This document shows, in pieces, positions 7,379 through 13,297 of a stretch of DNA of 13,341 nucleotides. Origin of the DNA: Bacteroidales bacterium (GTDB lineage: Bacteria; Bacteroidota; Bacteroidia; Bacteroidales; DTU049); NCBI GenBank assembly GCA_030017935.1, contig JASEGF010000035.1, positions 1 through 13,341 of the forward strand. The letters run 5' to 3'. The notes under the pieces are model-generated. The model saw only the letters and a program-made list of their open reading frames with translations, searched no databases and was not told the DNA's origin. The position numbers were made by a program, and so were the translations under genes. Position 1 is the stretch's first letter. Each line of letters opens with the position of its first letter.

Positions 7379-7409
7379 CAAAAGTAATAAAAAATTTTTT
7401 ATCATACAA
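7379..7409 (-). promoter_or_regulatory. Bacteroidota-type promoter of the PUR-parA-parB-DUF5683-dapB operon
   Basis: Minus-strand TACTTTTG at 7386-7379 matches the TAnnTTTG -7 element, and TTG at 7409-7407 is the -33 element, with a 20-base spacer. The predicted start of transcription is near 7372, about 32 bases before the PUR-gene ATG. The spacer holds a perfect 16-bp A/T palindrome (7387-7402) of A and T tracts. Confidence 0.7.
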
Positions 7410-7421
7410 TAATAAATATTT

Positions 7422-8321
7422 TTACTCATTTAACTCTATTACACTTACATCGTCTATGAAATAATATAGGTACTTTTTTTCTCTATCCCAATAGCGATAA
7501 TAATAAGGACTATAAGAACGAGAGTATTTACTTACTAATTTTTTATATTCTTTAATATAGGAATTTTCTACTAATAAATTATTTTTTATTGCTTTGCTCA
7601 AAAGCTTTTTATTATGTCGAGTATTTTTATTTTTGTATTTTTCATAAGCTTCAACTACGGCAGGCGTATCGTCCCAAAACATTCCTATTGTAACGTATTG
7701 CTCACCACCTTGTGCAGTATAGATACCACTTATCTCTACCCAATTTGTATCTGTTATGAAATTGCCATCTGGATTTTTAATATGTGCTCGTAACTCTGGT
7801 GTCATGTACCTCACATAGCTAGAAACATTATATTTTTTACCTACAATATCTGAATCTTTTGAGAAATAAAGACCAATATTATATGCTGCGTAATCACTAT
7901 ATTTATAAGCTAATTTCACCCAAAAACTCACTTTATATTGTTTGCCTGCTTCTAGTGGCTCTATGAGTTTACTTTGTATGTGCTCCATCCAGAAATTTTC
8001 CTCTCCAATCAATCCTAACCCTATATAACCATTTCCTGTTTTGGTTTTGTAACTTGCTAAATATCTGTATTTGTACGAACAATAATTAGTGTGAGTAAGT
8101 TCTATCCAGCACTTATTTATATAATCAGGTGTAGCATCATTAGGAGACCACCACCCTATACAAGGTATTGTGTCTACATAATTTAGATTGCATGGACAGC
8201 TATAATATTCTTCGAAGCTACCATTATAAATTAAATTTTTTTGTGAAAAGATATTATTTGAAATTACACTAATTACAATAAATAATATTTGTATTCTGCA
8301 ATTATTTAATATTTTATTCAT
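7422..8321 (-). CDS. Secreted protein with Bacteroidota jelly-roll-like surface domain and Tyr/Lys-rich insertion
   Basis: A 299-residue exported protein with signal peptide at about residues 1-26 (ending NNIFSQ). From NLIYNGSFEEY at 29-39 it follows the pattern of a domain seen at the N-terminus of many Bacteroidota OmpA-like and gliding/secretion-associated surface proteins. The pattern comprises an NGSFEE start, Cys42/Cys44 and Cys54 near GWWSPNDATPDYIN, TGNGYIGL at 95-102, EPLEAGKQYKVSFWV at 121-135, and a final YYFIDDVSVIEL at 286-297. Here the domain stands alone with no OmpA or sorting domain after it. Residues about 223-283 are an unusual Lys/Tyr/Arg/Asn-rich insertion before the last strand. 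Function unknown; surface glycan or peptidoglycan binding is only a guess. It is the last of three minus-strand genes. Confidence 0.7.
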   Translation of the reverse strand: MNKILNNCRIQILFIVISVISNNIFSQKNLIYNGSFEEYYSCPCNLNYVDTIPCIGWWSPNDATPDYINKCWIELTHTNYCSYKYRYLASYKTKTGNGYIGLGLIGEENFWMEHIQSKLIEPLEAGKQYKVSFWVKLAYKYSDYAAYNIGLYFSKDSDIVGKKYNVSSYVRYMTPELRAHIKNPDGNFITDTNWVEISGIYTAQGGEQYVTIGMFWDDTPAVVEAYEKYKNKNTRHNKKLLSKAIKNNLLVENSYIKEYKKLVSKYSRSYSPYYYRYWDREKKYLYYFIDDVSVIELNE

Positions 8322-8351
8322 AATTATTTGCTTCTTTAAAAACTTCTGGCC

Positions 8352-8819
8352 CTAAAAAATGATCTTTCTATAATATTTATCTAATACATTAGGTGATAGG
8401 ATTATTGTGCCCCATAGATTTCTTCTAGAAATTCTAACTTTTTTATCCAATATTGTAAATTTCGTTATAAATTTATCACCAACGTATTTTGCATATTTTT
8501 GTGTAGGAACAAAATACATTATTTGCATAAGGTATGTCTCACCTTCTTTTAGCTTTTCTGGGAATCTAAAATTATATTTAGGACTTACTAAAGTGTATAA
8601 AATGTCCGTTGTAGAATTAGATATATATATTAAATATGCATGCCTAATACTTTTTATTCTATGTATTCTATACTCGCCAGTTGTATAATATATGGTATCC
8701 TTGCCCTCATAAAAAATTTCATAATTAATTTTATTATATAAATTATTATTAGCTAGGATACTAGCTGATACAACTAGATTTAAAAGGAATAAAATATAAA
8801 ATGTCTTTATTTTTTTCAT
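8352..8819 (-). CDS. Small exported protein of unknown function
   Basis: A 155-residue protein I do not recognise. It has a clear signal peptide (about residues 1-23, hydrophobic core FYILFLLNLVVSASI, likely cleavage after LA). The mature part is small, basic and rich in Tyr, Ile and Lys with alternating hydrophobic residues, which suggests a beta-strand-rich domain; there is no membrane segment and no cysteine after the signal. It starts 19 bases after the nucleoside phosphorylase stop, and the next exported protein starts 30 bases after its stop, so it is probably in one transcription unit with both. Shared export with the downstream gene hints that the two act together at the envelope. Confidence 0.65.
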   Translation of the reverse strand: MKKIKTFYILFLLNLVVSASILANNNLYNKINYEIFYEGKDTIYYTTGEYRIHRIKSIRHAYLIYISNSTTDILYTLVSPKYNFRFPEKLKEGETYLMQIMYFVPTQKYAKYVGDKFITKFTILDKKVRISRRNLWGTIILSPNVLDKYYRKIIF

Positions 8820-8838
8820 TTTTTAGTAATAATATTTA

Positions 8839-9705
8839 TTATTTTGCTAAACTATTTAATACATGCATCACTAAATTTTTTATTGCTTGAGAATAATCAT
8901 CAGTGAAATCCTTTGTTACTCTATTAGCAATAGCTACGCAAACAGTACAAGCTTTGTGTCCCATCAGTTTAGCTAATCCAAATAATGCAGAGGTTTCCAT
9001 CTCAAAATTTGCTAATATATGCCCTTGATATTCAAAATTTTCAAATTGATTTATTAACTCTGGATATGCTAGAGGCAATCTCAAAACTCTACCTTGTGGA
9101 CCATAAAAACCACTAGCAGTTACAGTAACGCCCGAATGGAATTTATCATTATATAATTTATTGTATAACTCTCTATCACATTTCACTACATATGGTCTAG
9201 GTAGAGTATCTGGCCAATTTACTTTTTGCAAAATATTTTTTTCAAAATCTACTTCACGAATAGATGTGTCATGTTTATAATAATGTAAAAGTCCATCCAT
9301 ACCTAAAGCCATTTCAGATATTACTACACTATTGACATCTATTTTGCTATGTAGAGCGCCAGAAGTGCCTATACGTATTAAATTTAAACTTTTATGTTCT
9401 TTTTTTATTTCTCTTTTTTCTAGATCTATATTTGCCAGAGCATCCAGTTCATTAACTACAATATCTATATTATCAGTTCCCATACCAGTGCTTATCACTG
9501 TGAAACGTTTATTTTTGTAATATCCAGTATAGCTAATTATTTCTCTATTATGTCTACTCACCTCGATAGTATCAAAAAAACTAGATACCCATTCTGAACG
9601 TTCTGGATCACCTACTAGAATAATAGTATCTGCAATCTCATGAGGGAATAATGCTAAATGATATACACTACCATTAGGTTTTAAAACTAATTCTGATTTT
9701 TCCAT
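8839..9705 (-). CDS. Nucleoside phosphorylase, probably uridine phosphorylase
   Basis: A 288-residue cytosolic enzyme of the PNP_UDP_1 family that splits nucleosides with phosphate to base and ribose-1-phosphate for salvage. Motifs in order are GDPERS at 32-37 (phosphate-binding), STGMGTDN at 72-79, RIGTSGAL at 111-118 and NFEMETSA at 233-240, where the Glu-Met-Glu binds ribose. The overall pattern and FEMETS-type block fit uridine phosphorylase better than purine phosphorylase, but substrate choice needs assay. It is the first gene of a three-gene minus-strand unit, with a 69-base spacer to the divergently transcribed galE start. The start ATG is preceded by an A/T-rich leader. Confidence 0.88.
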   Translation of the reverse strand: MEKSELVLKPNGSVYHLALFPHEIADTIILVGDPERSEWVSSFFDTIEVSRHNREIISYTGYYKNKRFTVISTGMGTDNIDIVVNELDALANIDLEKREIKKEHKSLNLIRIGTSGALHSKIDVNSVVISEMALGMDGLLHYYKHDTSIREVDFEKNILQKVNWPDTLPRPYVVKCDRELYNKLYNDKFHSGVTVTASGFYGPQGRVLRLPLAYPELINQFENFEYQGHILANFEMETSALFGLAKLMGHKACTVCVAIANRVTKDFTDDYSQAIKNLVMHVLNSLAK

Positions 9706-9729
9706 AACATATTTTTTAATTATTAACTA

Positions 9730-9760
9730 CAAAATTAAAAAAAATATCGAAATTTGCATA
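9730..9760 (-). promoter_or_regulatory. Probable promoter of the nucleoside phosphorylase unit
   Basis: Minus-strand TAATTTTG at 9737-9730 matches the TAnnTTTG -7 element. The -33 position holds TATG (9760-9757), a 3-of-4 match to TTTG at 19-base spacing. It shares the 69-base spacer with galE. On the plus strand only a weak candidate (GAAATTTG, 9749-9756) is seen for galE, so the two promoters would overlap head-on. Confidence 0.45.
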
Positions 9761-9774
9761 AAATTTTAGTTATT

Positions 9775-10812
9775 ATGATTTTAGTAACTGGAGGAGCTGG
9801 ATATATTGGATCTCATGTGATAGCTGCGTTATTAAAACATGGATACAAGGTTGTGAATGTAGATAATTTCTCTAGATCTCATCCTATTATTCATAAAAAT
9901 TTAGAAGATTATTTTGCTACAAATATTCCATTGTATCAGATAGATTTGTCAGATAATAGGGCTTTTAAAGAATTAATGAAAATAAAAGAACCTATAGAAG
10001 CGATAATTCATTTAGCTGCGTATAAATTTGTAGAGGAATCTTATGAAGATCCAGCTTTATATTATAATAACAACATTCCCATATTACTTCATTTATTAGA
10101 TTATGTAAATCAAAATGAAATTCCTTATTTTATATTTTCATCATCGTGCACTGTATATGGTGAGCCTGATTATATACCTGTTAATGAAAATTCTCCTCTC
10201 AAAGAACCTGCTAGCCCATATGGTCATACAAAGCAGATGAGTGAATATATATTAAAAAATTATACTAATGCATATAATATAATGAACGTTATTTCTTTGC
10301 GTTATTTTAATCCAATAGGAGCACATCCTGATATAATAATTGGAGAAATACCTACTATAAAATCAAAAGGACTTTTACCTTATTTGTGGCAAAGTGTAGA
10401 TAATACTTTACCAGAGCTCACTATATTTGGCAAAGATTATCAAACTGTGGATGGTACTCCTCTAAGAGATTATATACATGTAGTAGATTTAGCAGAGGCA
10501 CATGTGGCTGCTTTGGATAGTTTATTTAATAATAAGATCAATTCTAATTATGAAGTTATTAATGTGGGATTAGGTAAAGGATATACGGTGCTAGAGCTAA
10601 TAAATACTTTCGAAAAAGTCGTCGGACAAAAAGTGCCATATAGATTTGGAGCTAGAAGAAAAGGAGATATTTCTGCTATTTATACTGATAATAGTAAAAT
10701 GAAAGATTTATTAAAATTTTCACCTAAATATAATTTAGAAGATATGCTAGTACATAGCTGGCAATGGTATAATAATTATAAAAAATATATAAAACCGTGG
10801 ATAATATTATAG
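9775..10812 (+). CDS. galE: UDP-glucose 4-epimerase
   Basis: Interconverts UDP-glucose and UDP-galactose (NAD-bound, cytosolic) for galactose use and surface polysaccharide. I chose the ATG at 9775, giving 345 residues, over an in-frame TTG at 9754: the protein then starts MILVTGGAGYIGSH as family members do, and catalytic residues fall on E. coli numbering (Ser124, Tyr149, Lys153). Motifs are GGAGYIG at 6-12, SSSCTVYG at 122-129, YGHTK at 149-153 and LRYFNPIGAHP. DGTPLRDYIHVVDLA lies in the substrate-binding half. The C-terminus runs 16 bases into rfbB, implying coupling. Codon use is strongly A/T-biased, as in the other housekeeping genes. Confidence 0.94.
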   Translation: MILVTGGAGYIGSHVIAALLKHGYKVVNVDNFSRSHPIIHKNLEDYFATNIPLYQIDLSDNRAFKELMKIKEPIEAIIHLAAYKFVEESYEDPALYYNNNIPILLHLLDYVNQNEIPYFIFSSSCTVYGEPDYIPVNENSPLKEPASPYGHTKQMSEYILKNYTNAYNIMNVISLRYFNPIGAHPDIIIGEIPTIKSKGLLPYLWQSVDNTLPELTIFGKDYQTVDGTPLRDYIHVVDLAEAHVAALDSLFNNKINSNYEVINVGLGKGYTVLELINTFEKVVGQKVPYRFGARRKGDISAIYTDNSKMKDLLKFSPKYNLEDMLVHSWQWYNNYKKYIKPWIIL

Positions 10813-11783
10813 TAACAGGAGGTGCAGGATTCATAGGATCTCATCTCGTTTGTAGATTAGTAAAAAAATATCCTAATTATCATATTATTAATTTGGATAA
10901 ATTAACCTATGCTGGAGATTTAGATAATGTAAAAGAGGTAGCAAACGAACCTAATTATAGTTTTATCAAAGTAGATATTGTAGACTTTGATGCTATTTTT
11001 GAAATTTTTAAAAAATATAATCCCATTGCAGTTTTTCATTTAGCTGCTGAGAGTCATGTAGATAGATCTATTGTAAATCCAATGGATTTTGTATATACAA
11101 ATGTGATAGGAACAGTGAATTTGCTTAATGCAGCTAAAGCTGTTTGGGATGGAGATTTTGATAATAGAAGGTTTATACATATTTCTACTGACGAGGTATA
11201 TGGTTCTTTAGGAGAGCACGGATATTTTACTGAGCAAACACCATATTCTCCACGCAGCCCTTATTCAGCATCTAAAGCATCAAGCGATCATTTCGTTAAA
11301 GCTTATTTCCATACATATGGCTTGCCTACTATTGTTACAAATTGTTCTAATAATTATGGTCCTAATCAATATCCAGAGAAACTTTTGCCAGTAATAATTA
11401 ATAATATTTATCATGAAAAACCATTGCCTGTTTATGGACAAGGTATTAATATTAGAGATTGGTTGTATGTGGATGATCATTGTGAAGCTCTAGAACTTGT
11501 TTGGCTAAAAGGTGTTATTGGCGAATCATATAATATCGGTGGTAATAATGAATGGCGAAATATTGATCTAGTGAAATTGATTTGCAAAATTATGGATGAG
11601 AAACTTAATAGACCAGTAGGATATAGTGAAAAATTAATAACTTTTGTAAAAGATAGACTAGGACATGATCTGCGCTATGCTATTGATAGTACAAAGATTA
11701 GAAAAGAGCTCGGTTGGCAACCTAAAACTGATTTTATTGAAGGATTATCTAAAACAATTGATTGGTATTTAGCAAAAATGTAA
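10797..11783 (+). CDS. rfbB: dTDP-glucose 4,6-dehydratase
   Basis: Converts dTDP-glucose to dTDP-4-keto-6-deoxyglucose, the second step to dTDP-rhamnose and other deoxysugars of surface glycans; cytosolic, NAD-dependent. The 328 residues contain GGAGFIG at 8-14, DKLTYAGDLDN at 34-44, HLAAESHVDRS at 81-91, the dehydratase signature STDEVYG at 130-136 (Asp132/Glu133), YSASK at 156-160 (Tyr156/Lys160), and NNYGPNQ followed by EKLLP. The start is a GTG at 10797, inside the last 16 bases of galE; starting any later would lose the dinucleotide-binding motif. Unlike usual rml clusters, no rfbA, rfbC or rfbD is adjacent. A tandem repeat begins 9 bases after the stop. Confidence 0.94.
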   Translation: MDNIIVTGGAGFIGSHLVCRLVKKYPNYHIINLDKLTYAGDLDNVKEVANEPNYSFIKVDIVDFDAIFEIFKKYNPIAVFHLAAESHVDRSIVNPMDFVYTNVIGTVNLLNAAKAVWDGDFDNRRFIHISTDEVYGSLGEHGYFTEQTPYSPRSPYSASKASSDHFVKAYFHTYGLPTIVTNCSNNYGPNQYPEKLLPVIINNIYHEKPLPVYGQGINIRDWLYVDDHCEALELVWLKGVIGESYNIGGNNEWRNIDLVKLICKIMDEKLNRPVGYSEKLITFVKDRLGHDLRYAIDSTKIRKELGWQPKTDFIEGLSKTIDWYLAKM

Positions 11784-11792
11784 GTGATAGGG

Positions 11793-11890
11793 TAGGAGAG
11801 GCGGGGAGACTTGGTGACGGGGAGAGGGGAAGACATGGTGAGTGGGAGACTGGGAGACGAGGTGACAGGGAGTTTGGGAGAAATGGTGAG
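11793..11890 (+). repeat. Degenerate octamer tandem repeat, consensus about NGGGNGAC
   Basis: Eleven consecutive 8-base units are in perfect register from 11803 to 11890, for example GGGGAGAC, TTGGTGAC, TGGGAGAC (twice in a row) and GAGGTGAC. One more unit (TAGGAGAG, 11793-11800) is separated by two bases. Nearly all fit NNGGNGAN. The plus strand is almost free of C and very G-rich, in sharp contrast to the surrounding A/T-rich DNA. It begins just after the rfbB stop and encodes no obvious protein. A second, shorter copy lies at 13298-13341. Confidence 0.85.
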
Positions 11891-11924
11891 TAAAAGGTTA
11901 GTTTTTCACTAAATAGCTTATAAA

Positions 11925-11974
11925 CACATCAATTCATAAACCATCATCCATAATTTATCATCTATTATTCATCA
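11925..11974 (+). repeat. Degenerate heptamer tandem repeat, consensus about TYYATNA
   Basis: Six 7-base units are in perfect register at 11933-11974: TTCATAA, ACCATCA, TCCATAA, TTTATCA, TCTATTA, TTCATCA. A seventh-like unit, CACATCA (11925-11931), sits one base upstream. It lies about 35 bases after the G-rich octamer array in the same gene-free stretch (11784-12140). The remaining bases there (11975-12090) hold A/T-rich DNA, including a 15-base segment (12063-12077) repeated exactly at 13281-13295, and no gene that I can see. Confidence 0.7.
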
Positions 11975-12090
11975 ACTCATCGACTATTTGTTTAAATATG
12001 TAGCTAATTATAATGACTTTAAATCCAAAATATTATGGATTTATTAAAGGATTTAATATAGGTAAATTATAAATTAATTTTCTAATAAAT

Positions 12091-12120
12091 AAAAAAAGGG
12101 CAATAAAATATTGCCCTTTT
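12091..12120 (-). terminator. Intrinsic terminator of the lipoprotein operon, possibly bidirectional
   Basis: A 12-bp perfect stem (12094-12105 with 12109-12120; GGGC/GCCC core) with a 3-base loop. Read on the minus strand it ends in a run of seven Ts, immediately downstream of the second lipoprotein gene. Because the stem is also A-rich on the left and ends in TTTT on the right, it could weakly stop plus-strand transcription from galE-rfbB. Confidence 0.85.
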
Positions 12121-12140
12121 AAAAAATTTTTTAATTAGAA

Positions 12141-12599
12141 TTATTGTGGTAATATAGAGTCTGTAGTAGTAGTATCAGGTTCTTCGGTCATATCCATTGA
12201 AGGCTCAGGTAAAGGTTCATTAACACCTTCTTTAGGGAAGTTTACTACTTTCCATTCATTTTGGATTTTCATTAATTCTACATAGTTTTGTGTGCCTTGA
12301 GAAGTATATGTACATTTTTTCATATCTTTAATGTCCATATCTTCGCATTTGATGTCTTTAACATCAGGAACAATAGAATCATTTTTTGTAACAGGTTGTC
12401 CCATTTGAGTAGCGAAACTTTCAATTAAATTTAAAGTTTCTAGGGCTGTACTGTCTGCTAATGATTTAGCAACTTCGAAATCGTTTTGTTGAACAGCTGA
12501 AATGAATTTTTCAGTTACTTGTTCAGGAGTATTAGCTTTTTTACATTGTACGAATACTAATGATACTATAGCTAATGTGATTACTAATAATTTTTTCAT
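12141..12599 (-). CDS. Small lipoprotein, DUF4878-like (paralogue B)
   Basis: A 152-residue probable lipoprotein. The N-terminus MKKLLVITLAIVSLVFVQCKK is a signal peptide with the lipidated cysteine at residue 19; FVQC is a loose lipobox of the kind accepted in Bacteroidota. The body (about 22-115) resembles DUF4878/NTF2-like domains: TPEQVTEKFISAVQQNDFEVAKSL at the start and NEWKVVNF near the end. Two cysteines (IKCED and KKCTY, 11 residues apart) match a pair in the upstream paralogue and may form a disulphide. The tail is Glu/Asp/Thr-rich (TEEPDTTTTDSILPQ), probably disordered. It follows its paralogue by 37 bases and is followed by a strong terminator. Role unknown; membrane-anchored in the periplasm or at the surface. 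Confidence 0.8.
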   Translation of the reverse strand: MKKLLVITLAIVSLVFVQCKKANTPEQVTEKFISAVQQNDFEVAKSLADSTALETLNLIESFATQMGQPVTKNDSIVPDVKDIKCEDMDIKDMKKCTYTSQGTQNYVELMKIQNEWKVVNFPKEGVNEPLPEPSMDMTEEPDTTTTDSILPQ

Positions 12600-12636
12600 T
12601 TGATTTGTATTTTAGTTGTTTTTTAGGTTTTTAATA

Positions 12637-13119
12637 TTAATCAACATTAACAGTAACTTGTTGAGTTTCAGTCATAGCTGTTGAATCATTTTGCATTGCT
12701 GTAGAATCGGTCATAGTCTCTTCTTCAGTCATTTCTGGAAGTTCTTCACCTTCATAACCTACAGTAGTAACCATCCATTTGCCATCTACTTGTTCTAGTT
12801 CTACATAGTTACCATCAAATTTTTCGGTGCCTTGAACCATGGTAAAAGTACATTTTACTTTGTTTTCAATTTCTTGACAATTAAGATTTTCATAATTTAA
12901 ATCTGTGGGGAAGAATTCAGGATTAGAACTAACCATATTACTGATTTGACTAATTTGCTCTAAAGCATCACCTGAAGTAACTGTTTTAGCAGTTTCGAAA
13001 TCTGCTTTTACGTAAGCTGATAAAAATTTTTCTGCTACACTTTGTGGGTTTTCTTTTTGGCAACTGCTGAATGAAACAGCTATCATTGCTACAAATACTA
13101 AAATTGCTAATTTTTTCAT
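12637..13119 (-). CDS. Small lipoprotein, DUF4878-like (paralogue A)
   Basis: A 160-residue probable lipoprotein, first gene of a two-gene operon. The signal peptide ends in the lipobox FSSC with lipidated Cys20. The body parallels its downstream neighbour: NPQSVAEKFLSAYVKADFETAKTV, a cysteine pair (LNCQE and VKCTF, 9 residues apart), then GNYVELEQVDGKWMVTTV. This is the alpha-then-beta layout of a DUF4878/NTF2-like domain. The C-terminal tail is acidic and Ser/Thr/Met-rich with the five-residue DSTAM motif repeated at a nine-residue spacing, likely disordered. The two genes are evidently tandem duplicates that have diverged widely. Function unknown. Confidence 0.8.
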   Translation of the reverse strand: MKKLAILVFVAMIAVSFSSCQKENPQSVAEKFLSAYVKADFETAKTVTSGDALEQISQISNMVSSNPEFFPTDLNYENLNCQEIENKVKCTFTMVQGTEKFDGNYVELEQVDGKWMVTTVGYEGEELPEMTEEETMTDSTAMQNDSTAMTETQQVTVNVD

Positions 13120-13148
13120 ATTTTTTTGTTTTTAGGGTTTTGACTTTG

Positions 13149-13180
13149 CAAAATTACTAAATACTTTTTAAATAAAAAAA
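13149..13180 (-). promoter_or_regulatory. Probable promoter of the lipoprotein pair
   Basis: Minus-strand TAATTTTG at 13156-13149 fits the TAnnTTTG -7 element, about 30 bases before the ATG. The expected -33 site falls in a T run (TTTT instead of TTTG at about 13180-13177). That run belongs to a perfect 20-bp A/T palindrome at 13171-13190. Confidence 0.5.
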
Positions 13181-13190
13181 TTTTTTTATT
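13171..13190. repeat. Perfect 20-bp A/T palindrome
   Basis: An A-tract followed by its mirror T-tract, bounded by AAT/ATT, lying at the -33 region of the lipoprotein promoter. A similar 16-bp palindrome occupies the spacer of the par-operon promoter (7387-7402). Such sequences bend or melt easily; a regulatory role is inference. Confidence 0.5.
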
Positions 13191-13278
13191 TTTTCTTAAA
13201 ATTATTTATATTTTAAAGTTCTATAACGATTATTGTGAGTAAATTATTTAGATTAATATTTAATTGTCCACAGATGAA

Positions 13279-13292
13279 TATAAATTATAAAT
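13279..13292 (+). repeat. Two exact heptamers TATAAAT
   Basis: A direct tandem of TATAAAT, part of a 15-base stretch (13281-13295) identical to 12063-12077. It sits just before the second G-rich octamer run, so the A/T heptamer plus G-rich octamer pairing seen at 11793-11974 recurs here in the opposite order. Confidence 0.5.
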
Positions 13293-13297
13293 TAAAG

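Noticed and set aside
9495..9510. GTTTCAC half-site on the minus strand, like half of a parS palindrome
   Set aside because: Only one arm matches and it lies inside the phosphorylase gene; the second arm is absent. A similar lone GTTTCAC near 3811 also lacks its partner.
9754..9777. In-frame TTG start that would lengthen galE by seven residues
   Set aside because: The family starts right at the ILVTGGAGYIG strand, and the ATG at 9775 puts the catalytic residues on E. coli numbering.
11793..11890. CRISPR array
   Set aside because: Units are 8 bases with no spacers; it is a simple degenerate tandem repeat.
12020..12043. Inverted repeat TAAATCCA / TGGATTTA as an rfbB terminator
   Set aside because: Weak A/T stem with an 8-base loop and no T run; the GGGC hairpin at 12094-12120 is far stronger.
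13264..13272. TTGTCCACA, one mismatch from a DnaA box
   Set aside because: A single imperfect box with no cluster or dnaA/dnaN neighbours does not support an origin, despite parAB being in the window.
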